Of a DNA stretch of 12,788 nucleotides, positions 6,412 to 12,788 are shown piece by piece. This DNA comes from DASXBA01 sp046729895 (GTDB lineage Bacteria; Actinomycetota; Thermoleophilia; Solirubrobacterales; Thermoleophilaceae), in contig JBKPHP010000091.1 of NCBI GenBank assembly GCA_046729895.1, positions 1 through 12,788 on the forward strand, given 5' to 3'. A model generated the notes under the pieces. That model saw nothing but the letters and a program-made list of their open reading frames with translations. It was not told the origin of the DNA and ran no database searches. Made by a program: the position numbers and the translations under genes. The stretch's first letter is position 1. Each line of letters starts with the position of its first letter.

Positions 6412-7952
6412 CGATCCACCTGTCGATCGTCCTCTTCATGCCGCTGGCCGCGGGTCTCGTCGGCGCCCTGGTCCTGCCGCAACAGGTCATGCGCTGGCTC
6501 GTCTTCGCCGCCACGCTGGGGGTGCTCGCCTACGTCGTCGTGATGCTCGCGGACTTCGACTCGGGCTCCGGCGGGCTCCAGTACGTGACCGACGACAGCT
6601 GGATCCCGGAGCTCGGGATTCGCTACCAGCTGGGCGTGGACGGGCTGAACCTGTTCCTGATCGCCTTGACCGCGATCGCATGGGTGCCTTGCACCCTGTG
6701 GTCGGTCTTTCGGGAGCACGAGCGCCCGAAGCTCTACTTCTTCAACCTCGCCCTCGCCGAGACGGCGGTTCTCGGCGCCTTCATGGCGCAGGACCTCGCC
6801 CTGTTCGTCGTCTTCTTCGACCTGATGCTCGTGCCGTTCTACTTCCTCATCGGCGGCTGGGGCAGCGGCGACCGCGTGCGGGCGACGACCAAGTTCGTGA
6901 TCTACACCCTCGCCGGATCTCTCCTGATGCTGGCCGGTGCGGTAGCCCTCGGGGCGCTGTCCACGCCGGATGGCGGCCAGATCTCGTTCTCGATCGCGGA
7001 GCTCACGCGGCGATCGACCAGCAGCGGGACGCAGGAGTGGATCGTGCTGCTGTTCGCCGCCGCCTTCTTCGTCAAGGCGCCGCTCTTCCCGCTCCACGGC
7101 TGGATCCCCGAGACCTACCGGTCCACGCCCCTACCGGTGCTTGCGCTCCTCTCCGGGGTGCTCTCGAAGGTCGGCGTCTACGGCTTCCTGCGGATCGTCC
7201 TGCCGACGATGCCCGAGGGCGCGCAGCACTTCCAGGAGCTGTTCATCGTGGTGGCGGTCTTCTCGATCCTCTACGGCTCGGTGCTCGCGTTCTCCCAGGA
7301 CAATGTGCGCCTGGTCGTGGCGTACTCGTCGATCGCCCAGCTGGGGTTCATCACCTTGGGGATCTTCTCGCTCGATCCGAAGGGGGCCCAGGGCGCCGTC
7401 ATCCAAATGGTCAACCACGGGCTCGTGGTCGTGCCGCTGTTCCTGATCATCGGCGTGATCGCTGCCCGGGCCAGGGGCAGCGAGTCGCTGTCGGAGCTCG
7501 GCGGGATGGCCTTCCGGGCGCCGGTCCTGGCGGCGCTTCTCCTGATCGTCAGCTTCGCGACGCTAGCAATGCCCGGCTCCTCGAACTTCGTCGGGGAGAT
7601 CTTGATCCTGTTCGGAGCCTTCGAGAACAAGCTGGCCTACGGCGTCGTGGCCAGCACCGGCGTGGTGCTGGCGGGCGTCTACATGATCCGGTTCTTCCAG
7701 CGAACGATGCACAACAGGCCCGGACCCGCCGTGGAGTCACGCGACGTCGACCGGCTCGACTTCGCGGCGATCGCTCCGCTCGTGGCGGTGATCGTGGCGC
7801 TCGGCGTGTATCCACAGTTCGTGCTCCACCGATCCGACAAAGCGACCACGGCCAAGATCTCCGCGGCGCAGCAGGCCGGGTCGCCGGTCGCCGGTCGGCA
7901 GTCGTCGGGAGCGATGCCCGTCATGGTCCTCGACGACTTACCGAAACCATGA
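6408..7952 (+). CDS. nuoM: NADH-quinone oxidoreductase subunit M (NuoM), TM5 Asp in place of Glu
   Basis: NuoM (ND4 homologue) is the middle antiporter-like proton-pumping subunit of the complex I membrane arm, with about 14 membrane helices by family knowledge. The product is 514 residues, the usual size. Aligned functional residues are Lys223 in FFVKAPLFPLHGWIPE (E. coli Lys234), His230, Lys254 in VLSKVGVYGFLR (E. coli Lys265), His337 in MVNHGL, and Glu397 in NFVGEILILFGAF (E. coli Glu407). The TM5 motif, normally FWE.ML.P, reads FFDLMLVPFYFLIGGWG, so Asp138 replaces E. coli Glu144 and the acid is kept. The soluble tail after about residue 473 contains a Gly/Ser stretch encoded by a heptamer tandem repeat. 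The ATG at 6408 has no good ribosome binding site and follows nuoL by 16 bases via a mini-ORF. The stop overlaps nuoN as ATGA. Confidence 0.96.
   Translation: MTIHLSIVLFMPLAAGLVGALVLPQQVMRWLVFAATLGVLAYVVVMLADFDSGSGGLQYVTDDSWIPELGIRYQLGVDGLNLFLIALTAIAWVPCTLWSVFREHERPKLYFFNLALAETAVLGAFMAQDLALFVVFFDLMLVPFYFLIGGWGSGDRVRATTKFVIYTLAGSLLMLAGAVALGALSTPDGGQISFSIAELTRRSTSSGTQEWIVLLFAAAFFVKAPLFPLHGWIPETYRSTPLPVLALLSGVLSKVGVYGFLRIVLPTMPEGAQHFQELFIVVAVFSILYGSVLAFSQDNVRLVVAYSSIAQLGFITLGIFSLDPKGAQGAVIQMVNHGLVVVPLFLIIGVIAARARGSESLSELGGMAFRAPVLAALLLIVSFATLAMPGSSNFVGEILILFGAFENKLAYGVVASTGVVLAGVYMIRFFQRTMHNRPGPAVESRDVDRLDFAAIAPLVAVIVALGVYPQFVLHRSDKATTAKISAAQQAGSPVAGRQSSGAMPVMVLDDLPKP
7880..7907 (+). repeat. Second heptamer tandem repeat, inside the 3' end of nuoM
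   Basis: Four contiguous 7-base units start at 7880, 7887, 7894 and 7901. Units 1 and 2 are GTCGCCG, unit 3 is GTCGGCA, and unit 4 is GTCGTCG. Period and length (28 bases) match the nuoI-nuoJ array, and the units resemble its GTTGGC(G/A) unit. It encodes the SPVAGRQSS part of the poorly conserved NuoM tail. Because 28 is not a multiple of 3, gain or loss of a unit would shift the frame of the tail. Confidence 0.6.
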
Positions 7953-9487
7953 CGATCGCCGACGTCCACGCCCCGGTGATCGAGTACAAGGCGCTGTCGC
8001 CGCTGATGGCGACAGTGGGCGGCTCGGTTGTCGTGATGATGGCCGGCCTGCTCCGCCCCCGCTTCGTGCAGCGCGTGCTCGTGCCGGTCCTCACCGCGCT
8101 GTCGCTGCTGGCCGCGCTCGGGCTCCTGATCTGGGTCTGGGAACCAGGCGACCGCAGGCCGATCATCGAGGGGGCTCTGACCACGGACGCCCTCGCGCTG
8201 GGGCTCTCCGCCCTGTTCATCGTGGCCGGTCTCGTGACCGTCCTGCTGTCGCTGCGTGCAGAGGCGGTCCGGGAGGCCGGCTCCGGCGAGTACCACGCGC
8301 TGCTCCTCGGCTCGATCAGCGGCATGGTCGTGCTCGCGGAAGCCACCAACCTGATCACGGTGTTCGTCGGCATCGAGCTGCTGTCGATCCCGCTCTACGT
8401 GCTGTGCGCCAGCGAGCTGCGCCGCGAGACCTCGCTCGAGGCAGGGCTCAAGTATCTGGTGATCGGCTCGGTCGGGTCGGCCACCCTCCTGTACGGGCTG
8501 GCCCTCGTGTATGGCGCGACCGGCCAGACGGACTTCGCCTCGATAGCGGACGCCATCGGGTCCGAGGGCGGCGTGGGCATCACGGATCCCCTGCTGCTCA
8601 CCGGCGTGGCTATGGCCGCCACCGGCCTGGCGTTCAAGGCATCCGTGGCGCCCTTCCACCAGTGGACCCCGGACGTCTACCAGGGCGCCCCCACCCCGAT
8701 CACGACCTTCATGGCGGTGGCGACCAAGGCGGCCGCTCTCGCGATCTTCCTGCGCTTGTTCGACCAAGCCCTGGTCGACACGCAGACCGACTGGGGCCCC
8801 GCCCTCGCCGCGCTCGCCACCGCGACCATCGTGATCGGGAACGTGGGTGCGATCCCGCAGCGGTCGCTGAAGCGCCTGCTCGCCTGGTCGAGCGTCGCGC
8901 AGGCCGGCTACATGCTCGCGGGCGTCGTCGTGGCCACGCCGCTCGGGCTGCGCGCGACCTGCCTGTACCTGGCGGTCTACCTGCTGATGAACGTGGCCGC
9001 CTTCGCCGTGGTGCTCGCACGCGAGCGGGTCTCCGAGCACGGTGACGACATCGCTTCGATCGAGAACCTGGGCCAGGCGGAGCCCTGGCTCGCCTGGCCC
9101 ATGACGATCGCCATGCTCTCTCTCGCGGGCTTCCCGGCGACCGCCGGCTTCATCGGGAAGTTCTATTTGATCGACGCCTCAGTGAACGGCAACTACACCT
9201 GGCTGGGGATCGTGATCGTGGTTGGCTCGGTGGTCTCGCTCGTCTACTACCTGCGCGTGATCGCGGTCATGTGGCTGGGCCGCTACGAGGTCGAGATGCC
9301 GACGGTCCCGCGGCGCCGCGTCAAGCCCGTCGGCGGCTGGTCCCCCGAGGCGGGCGCCCGAGCCCAGCCCGAGGTGGCGCTTGTCGCCGTCGTCGCAGCC
9401 GCGGCGACGATCCTATTCGGGCTCTGGCCCAATCCCCTGTTCGACGCCGCGCGTGACATGGGGACTTCGTTGTCCGGGCTCTTCTAG
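7949..9487 (+). CDS. nuoN: NADH-quinone oxidoreductase subunit N (NuoN)
   Basis: NuoN (ND2 homologue) is the antiporter-like proton-pumping subunit closest to NuoK, and nuoN is normally the last nuo gene. The product is 512 residues, of normal size. All expected pump residues are in place: Glu143 in FVGIELLSIPLYVL (E. coli Glu133), Lys230 in LAFKASVAPFHQWTPDVY (E. coli Lys217), Lys260 in AVATKAAALAIF (E. coli Lys247), and Lys404 in AGFIGKFYL (E. coli Lys395). A conserved SSVAQAGYMLAG segment is at 314-325. Two soluble stretches stand out, near residues 195-213 and a proline/arginine-rich loop at about 447-473 before the last helix. The ATG start overlaps the nuoM stop by 4 bases and has no ribosome binding site of its own. 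The open frame extends far upstream inside nuoM, but that part is a shadow. The operon appears to end here. Confidence 0.97.
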   Translation: MTIADVHAPVIEYKALSPLMATVGGSVVVMMAGLLRPRFVQRVLVPVLTALSLLAALGLLIWVWEPGDRRPIIEGALTTDALALGLSALFIVAGLVTVLLSLRAEAVREAGSGEYHALLLGSISGMVVLAEATNLITVFVGIELLSIPLYVLCASELRRETSLEAGLKYLVIGSVGSATLLYGLALVYGATGQTDFASIADAIGSEGGVGITDPLLLTGVAMAATGLAFKASVAPFHQWTPDVYQGAPTPITTFMAVATKAAALAIFLRLFDQALVDTQTDWGPALAALATATIVIGNVGAIPQRSLKRLLAWSSVAQAGYMLAGVVVATPLGLRATCLYLAVYLLMNVAAFAVVLARERVSEHGDDIASIENLGQAEPWLAWPMTIAMLSLAGFPATAGFIGKFYLIDASVNGNYTWLGIVIVVGSVVSLVYYLRVIAVMWLGRYEVEMPTVPRRRVKPVGGWSPEAGARAQPEVALVAVVAAAATILFGLWPNPLFDAARDMGTSLSGLF

Positions 9488-9498
9488 CGAGGTACAGT
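9470..9498 (+). promoter_or_regulatory. Possible sigma-70/SigA-type promoter for the MASE1-SpoIIE gene
   Basis: TTGTCC (9470-9475) and TACAGT (9493-9498) are separated by 17 bases, and each matches the consensus hexamer at four of six positions. Transcription would begin near 9505, about 40 bases before the downstream start codon. The -35 part lies inside the end of nuoN. The match is modest and could be chance. Confidence 0.3.
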
Positions 9499-9508
9499 TG
9501 GGGTCGTT

Positions 9509-9527
9509 GCCGGTCAAGGGGACCGGC
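9509..9527 (+). terminator. Hairpin after nuoN; weak terminator candidate or 5' leader hairpin
   Basis: GCCGGTC (9509-9515) pairs perfectly with GACCGGC (9521-9527) across an AAGGG loop. A GCGGG/CCCGC palindrome (9526-9535) touches its 3' side. There is no T-tract, so intrinsic termination is doubtful. It is either a Rho-assisted end point of the nuo operon or a structured leader of the phosphatase gene. Confidence 0.35.
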
Positions 9528-9546
9528 GGGCCCGCGGATCGAAACC

Positions 9547-11229
9547 TTGACGCAGCTTGCCCCACGGATGGCGGCCGGCACGAGGACCGGCTATGCAAGT
9601 CGGCTCGCCCTGCTCACCGGGTGCTATGTCGCAGCCGGGAAGCTCGGTCTGGACCTCGCCTTCGCCACCAACAGCGTCACCGCCATCTGGGCTCCCACCG
9701 GGATCGCGCTGGTCGCGATCCTGCTTGGCGGCCGGCGGATGTGGCCGGGGGTGGCGCTGGGCGCGCTCCTGACGAACCTCGACACCGGCGTGCCTGCGGT
9801 CACGGTGCTCGGCATCACTGCGGGCAACACCCTCGAGGCGCTGGGGGGCGCATGGCTCCTGCAGCGAGTGGCGCGCTTCGATCCGACCTTGCGGCGAGTC
9901 CGGGACGTGCTCGCTCTCGTCACCCTCGCCGCCGGGATCAGCACGATCGTCAGCGCGACCGTCGGCGTCGCCAGCCTCCTCCTCGGTGACGCGATCTCCT
10001 GGGGGGACGCGCCCTCGGTGTGGCGGACCTGGTGGCTCGGTGACATGGGGGGAGACCTGATCGTCGCCCCGGCGCTGCTCGTAGCCGCGACCTTCCCGCG
10101 CCTCGGGCGTCCACCGGGCCGCCTGCCCGAGGCTGTCGCTCTGGCCGCGGCCGTGGCCGGCGTCAGCTCGTTCGTCTTCTCGCAGGACACCATGCTCACC
10201 TACCTCGTCTTCCCCCTGCTGGTCTGGTCGGCGCTCCGCTTCTGGCAGCTGGGCGCCGCCGGGGCGAGCTTAATAACGGCGGCTGTCGCGGTCGCCTTCA
10301 CCGCGCACGGGCAGGGCCCGTTCGCGACGAGCGGCCCGGACGAGCGGTTGCTGCTCGCCCAGACGTACAGCGCCATTGGCTGCATCACGGCGCTGCTGCT
10401 CGCGGTGGTCACCCGGCAGCGCAGACGGGCGGAGGACGCCCTGCGCGGGATCGCGTCCACCCTGCAAGAGGGACTCCTCCAGCCGAGGCTGCCGCGGTTG
10501 CCCCAACTCGAGATCGCGACTTACTTCCGGGCTGTGGGAGAGGGCCAGCAGGTGGGGGGCGACTTCTACGACCTCTTCCAGGCGGGCGACGGCACCTGGG
10601 CGCTCGCCGTGGGCGACGTGCGCGGAAAGGGACCCGCCGCCGCGGCGATGACCGCGCTGGCGCGCTACACGCTGCGGGCGGCGGCGATGCACCAGACGCA
10701 CCCCAGCGCGGTGCTGCGCGGCCTCAACGAGGCCATCCTCTGGCAACACGGTGCCGAGGACTTCTGCAGCGTGGCGTACGTCGGCCTCGACCTCTTGAAG
10801 GAGCCTGCCACGGCGTCCGTATCGAGCGGCGGGCATCCGCTGCCGCTCGTGCTGCGAGCCGACGGAAGCGTGGAGCAGCTCGGCAGGTCGGGCCTCTTGC
10901 TCGGCATCGACGCGCATCCGGAGCTCTTCGACGAGCGAGCCGAGCTCCACCCCGGCGACACCCTGGTGCTGTACACCGACGGGCTGCTCGACGCCCACGC
11001 GCCCGGACACTTCGTCTCTAGCCAGCAGCTGGAGAGCGTGCTCAGTCGCTGCGCGGGCCGCGCGCCCGTCCAGCTTCTCACGGAGCTCGAGGAGCGGCTG
11101 CTGCGAGGCCTTCCGGGCGAGCCGCGGGACGACATCGCGGTGGTCGCGATTCGCTTCGCGGCGGCCGCCGAGCTGACCGCCGAGCGGCCGGCCTCGCGGC
11201 TGCGGGCGCACCCCCTTGCCCTACGCTGA
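9547..11229 (+). CDS. MASE1-domain membrane sensor fused to SpoIIE/RsbU-type PP2C phosphatase
   Basis: This is a membrane-bound serine/threonine phosphatase of the SpoIIE/RsbU group. Such proteins usually dephosphorylate an anti-anti-sigma factor (STAS domain) in stress or developmental partner switching. In the 560-residue product, residues about 15-290 form a multi-helix MASE1-like sensor (AIWAPTGIALVAILLGG near 46-62, WWLGDMGGDLIVAPALL at 162-178). A short basic helix (QRRRAEDALRGIASTLQEGL) links it to the phosphatase (about 305-537). Metal-binding acids are present: Asp339 in VGGDFYD, Asp357 in VGDVRGKG, Asp478 in LYTDG, and Asp528/529 in RDDIAV. Arg359 stands where Cys or Ser is common. 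The start is uncertain: TTG 9547 or ATG 9568, seven codons later, neither with a clear ribosome binding site. It lies 59 bases after nuoN and may have its own promoter. No kinase, STAS or sigma gene is adjacent, so its target and signal are unknown. Confidence 0.9.
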   Translation: MTQLAPRMAAGTRTGYASRLALLTGCYVAAGKLGLDLAFATNSVTAIWAPTGIALVAILLGGRRMWPGVALGALLTNLDTGVPAVTVLGITAGNTLEALGGAWLLQRVARFDPTLRRVRDVLALVTLAAGISTIVSATVGVASLLLGDAISWGDAPSVWRTWWLGDMGGDLIVAPALLVAATFPRLGRPPGRLPEAVALAAAVAGVSSFVFSQDTMLTYLVFPLLVWSALRFWQLGAAGASLITAAVAVAFTAHGQGPFATSGPDERLLLAQTYSAIGCITALLLAVVTRQRRRAEDALRGIASTLQEGLLQPRLPRLPQLEIATYFRAVGEGQQVGGDFYDLFQAGDGTWALAVGDVRGKGPAAAAMTALARYTLRAAAMHQTHPSAVLRGLNEAILWQHGAEDFCSVAYVGLDLLKEPATASVSSGGHPLPLVLRADGSVEQLGRSGLLLGIDAHPELFDERAELHPGDTLVLYTDGLLDAHAPGHFVSSQQLESVLSRCAGRAPVQLLTELEERLLRGLPGEPRDDIAVVAIRFAAAAELTAERPASRLRAHPLALR

Positions 11230-11241
11230 GCGCGGGTTCGG

Positions 11242-11260
11242 GTAGCGTCCCCACAGCTAC
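11242..11260 (+). promoter_or_regulatory. Small hairpin in the 43-base spacer before the acyl-CoA synthetase gene
   Basis: GTAGC (11242-11246) pairs with GCTAC (11256-11260) over a 9-base loop, ending two bases before the ribosome binding site. The same bases include TAGCGT (11243-11248), a possible -10 box, but no well-spaced -35 partner is visible. Either reading is weak. Confidence 0.2.
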
Positions 11261-11261
11261 G

Positions 11262-11268
11262 AAGGAGG
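11262..11268 (+). promoter_or_regulatory. Ribosome binding site of the acyl-CoA synthetase gene
   Basis: AAGGAGG ends 4 bases before the ATG at 11273. This is a near-perfect anti-Shine-Dalgarno match with a slightly short spacer. It fixes the start of this gene and is among the strongest such sites in the window. Confidence 0.8.
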
Positions 11269-11272
11269 GTGG

Positions 11273-12784
11273 ATGAGCGAGAACCTGGCCGCGACCCTCA
11301 CCGAGACGGCTGCTGAACGGGGCGAGAAGGTCGCCGTGAAGCTCGACGACGTCGAGGTCACCTACTCGATGCTCGACGAGGCGAGCGCGCGCGTGGCCGC
11401 AATGCTGCACAGCCGGGGCCTGGAGCCGGGCGACCGGGTGGGGATCATGCTGCCCAACGTCCCCTACTTCCCCATCGTCTACTACGGCATCCTTCGCGCC
11501 GGCGGGGTGGTCGTCCCCATGAACGTGCTCCTCAAGGGCCGCGAGGTGGAGTTCTACCTCTCGGACTCCGAGGCCAGCTTGCTGTTCGCCTGGCATGACC
11601 TCGACGAGGCGGCGGAGCAGGGCACCGAGGCGGCGGGCACCGAGCACATTCCCGTCAAGCCCGGCGAGTTCGAGCAGCTGATGGGCGAGCAGGATCCCGT
11701 CGGCGACCTCGCTCAGCGCGCCGGCGAGGACACGGCGGTGCTCCTCTACACCTCCGGAACGACGGGCAAGCCCAAGGGCGCCGAGCTCACTCACGTCAAC
11801 CTGGGGACGAACTGCCGGGTCATGTCCGGCTTCGCCGACATCGGCCACGGCGAGGTGGTCCTCGGGGCGCTGCCGCTGTTCCACTCCTTCGGCCAAACCT
11901 GCGGCATGAACGCGAGCTTCTGCGGCGGCGCCATGCTGACCCTGCTGCCCCGCTTCGATCCGGCCAAGGCGCTGGAGGTCATCCGGCGCGACCGGGTGAC
12001 GGTGTTCGAGGGCGTGCCGACGATGTACAACGCGATGCTCCACGCCCAGAACCGCGACGACTACGACACCTCGTCGCTCCGGCTCTGCATCTCGGGTGGC
12101 TCGGCGATACCCGTGGAGCTCATGCGCGGCTTCGAGGAGGCTTTCGGCTGCAAGATCCTGGAGGGCTACGGGCTGTCCGAGACCTCGCCCGTCGCCTGCT
12201 TCAACCATCCCCATCTCGAGCGCAAGCCGGGGTCGATCGGCACCCCCATCGAGGGCGTCGGGATGAAGGTCGTCGACGACGCCGGCAACGAGGTCCCACA
12301 GGGCGAGATCGGCGAGATCGTCATCCAGGGGCACAACGTGATGAAGGCCTACTGGAACCGCCCGGAGGCCACCAAGGAGACGATCAGGGACGACTGGTTC
12401 CACTCCGGCGACATGGCCAGGGTGGACGAGGACGGCTACTTCTTCATCGTCGACCGCAAGAAGGACCTGATCATCCGGGGCGGCTACAACGTCTACCCGC
12501 GCGAGGTCGAAGAGGTGCTGTACGAGCACCCCGCCGTGCAGGAGGCGGCCGTTATCGGCATCGAAGACGAGAGGCTGGGCCAGGAGGTCGGAGCGGCGGT
12601 GGTGCTCAAGGAGGGCGAGGAGGCGTCCGCCGAGGAGCTCAAGACGCACCTCAAGGAGCAGATGGCGAGCTACAAGTACCCGCGGCGAATCTGGTTCGCG
12701 TCCGAGCTCCCCAAGGGCCCCACAGGGAAGATCCTGAAGCGGGAGATCCAGGTCCCGGAGGAAGTCCGAGCGACCACCCGGTAG
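11273..12784 (+). CDS. AMP-forming acyl-CoA synthetase (long-chain fatty-acid-CoA ligase-like, FadD-type)
   Basis: This is a member of the ANL superfamily. It activates a carboxylic acid with ATP to an acyl-AMP and then forms the CoA thioester, acting in the cytoplasm or at the inner membrane face. The complete 503-residue product carries the diagnostic motifs in order: YTSGTTGKPKGAE (159-171, phosphate-binding loop), LFHSFGQTCG (202-211), YGLSETSP (299-306, adenine/phosphate contact), HSGD (377-380, ribose-binding Asp380), DRKKDLIIRGGYNVYP (394-409, hinge and thiolation face), and PTGKILKR (483-490, catalytic Lys486). This is the size of short FadD-like bacterial ligases, without extra domains. 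Long- or medium-chain fatty acids are the likeliest substrates, but the exact acid cannot be read from sequence. A benzoate- or dicarboxylate-type ligase is not excluded. It starts 43 bases after the phosphatase gene with a strong ribosome binding site, so it may be co-transcribed or independent. Confidence 0.93.
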   Translation: MSENLAATLTETAAERGEKVAVKLDDVEVTYSMLDEASARVAAMLHSRGLEPGDRVGIMLPNVPYFPIVYYGILRAGGVVVPMNVLLKGREVEFYLSDSEASLLFAWHDLDEAAEQGTEAAGTEHIPVKPGEFEQLMGEQDPVGDLAQRAGEDTAVLLYTSGTTGKPKGAELTHVNLGTNCRVMSGFADIGHGEVVLGALPLFHSFGQTCGMNASFCGGAMLTLLPRFDPAKALEVIRRDRVTVFEGVPTMYNAMLHAQNRDDYDTSSLRLCISGGSAIPVELMRGFEEAFGCKILEGYGLSETSPVACFNHPHLERKPGSIGTPIEGVGMKVVDDAGNEVPQGEIGEIVIQGHNVMKAYWNRPEATKETIRDDWFHSGDMARVDEDGYFFIVDRKKDLIIRGGYNVYPREVEEVLYEHPAVQEAAVIGIEDERLGQEVGAAVVLKEGEEASAEELKTHLKEQMASYKYPRRIWFASELPKGPTGKILKREIQVPEEVRATTR

Positions 12785-12788
12785 CCGG

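Noticed and set aside
7679..9040. Minus-strand open frame (453 codons) opposite nuoM/nuoN
   Set aside because: It crosses two real genes, is rich in Gln/Arg/His/Glu, and has no family motif.
6680..9487. A 935-codon + strand open frame that seems to fuse extra sequence to NuoN
   Set aside because: The first part is nuoM read in the wrong frame (Arg/Pro/Gly-rich). NuoN homology starts only at the ATG at 7949, which overlaps the nuoM stop.
11078..12649. Long minus-strand open frame (523 codons) opposite the acyl-CoA synthetase
   Set aside because: Compositional shadow. The + strand gene has every ANL-family motif and a strong ribosome binding site.

Overview
The window is a GC-rich stretch of one bacterial chromosome, with all real genes on the + strand. 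It carries the distal two thirds of a respiratory complex I (proton-pumping NADH:quinone oxidoreductase) operon in the standard order nuoG-H-I-J-K-L-M-N. Two further genes follow: a membrane MASE1 sensor fused to a SpoIIE-type protein phosphatase, and an AMP-forming acyl-CoA synthetase. The strong G/C bias at third codon positions, the GTG/TTG starts, the NuoG N7 cysteine set and the MASE1-SpoIIE fusion suggest a high-GC actinobacterium. Thermoleophilia (Solirubrobacterales/Gaiellales-like) is my best guess, but that is inference from gene style and not from a marker gene.

Region 1-9487 is the complex I block. It opens inside nuoG (N4 last cysteine, N7 cluster, inactive molybdopterin-oxidoreductase-like domain). 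nuoH (quinone-site membrane subunit) and nuoI (two [4Fe-4S] clusters) follow, each overlapping the previous gene by 4 bases. After a 54-base gap holding a heptamer tandem repeat and a good ribosome binding site come nuoJ and nuoK, which share one base. An 82-base gap with a long inverted repeat separates nuoK from nuoL. nuoL, nuoM and nuoN are the three antiporter-like proton-pumping subunits. nuoL and nuoM are joined by a seven-codon mini-ORF, and nuoM and nuoN overlap by ATGA. Genes nuoA-F should lie upstream of the window.

Region 9488-11229 holds a 59-base spacer (possible promoter and a 19-base hairpin) and the MASE1-SpoIIE phosphatase, an RsbU-like signalling protein with no partner kinase or anti-sigma factor in view. 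Region 11273-12784 is a complete fatty-acid-CoA-ligase-like enzyme with a strong ribosome binding site. Its CoA thioesters would feed beta-oxidation or lipid synthesis, and beta-oxidation supplies NADH to complex I, but no direct link is shown here.

No clearly new system is visible. The most notable observation is in the pump subunits. NuoL has alanine (Ala149) where the normally invariant TM5 glutamate (E. coli NuoL Glu144) should be, and NuoM has aspartate (Asp138) at the matching site, while NuoN keeps glutamate. Other points are two 28-base heptamer arrays, the nuoK-nuoL inverted repeat and the nuoL-nuoM linker ORF. I saw no tRNA, rRNA, CRISPR array, insertion sequence or gene on the minus strand that I could support.
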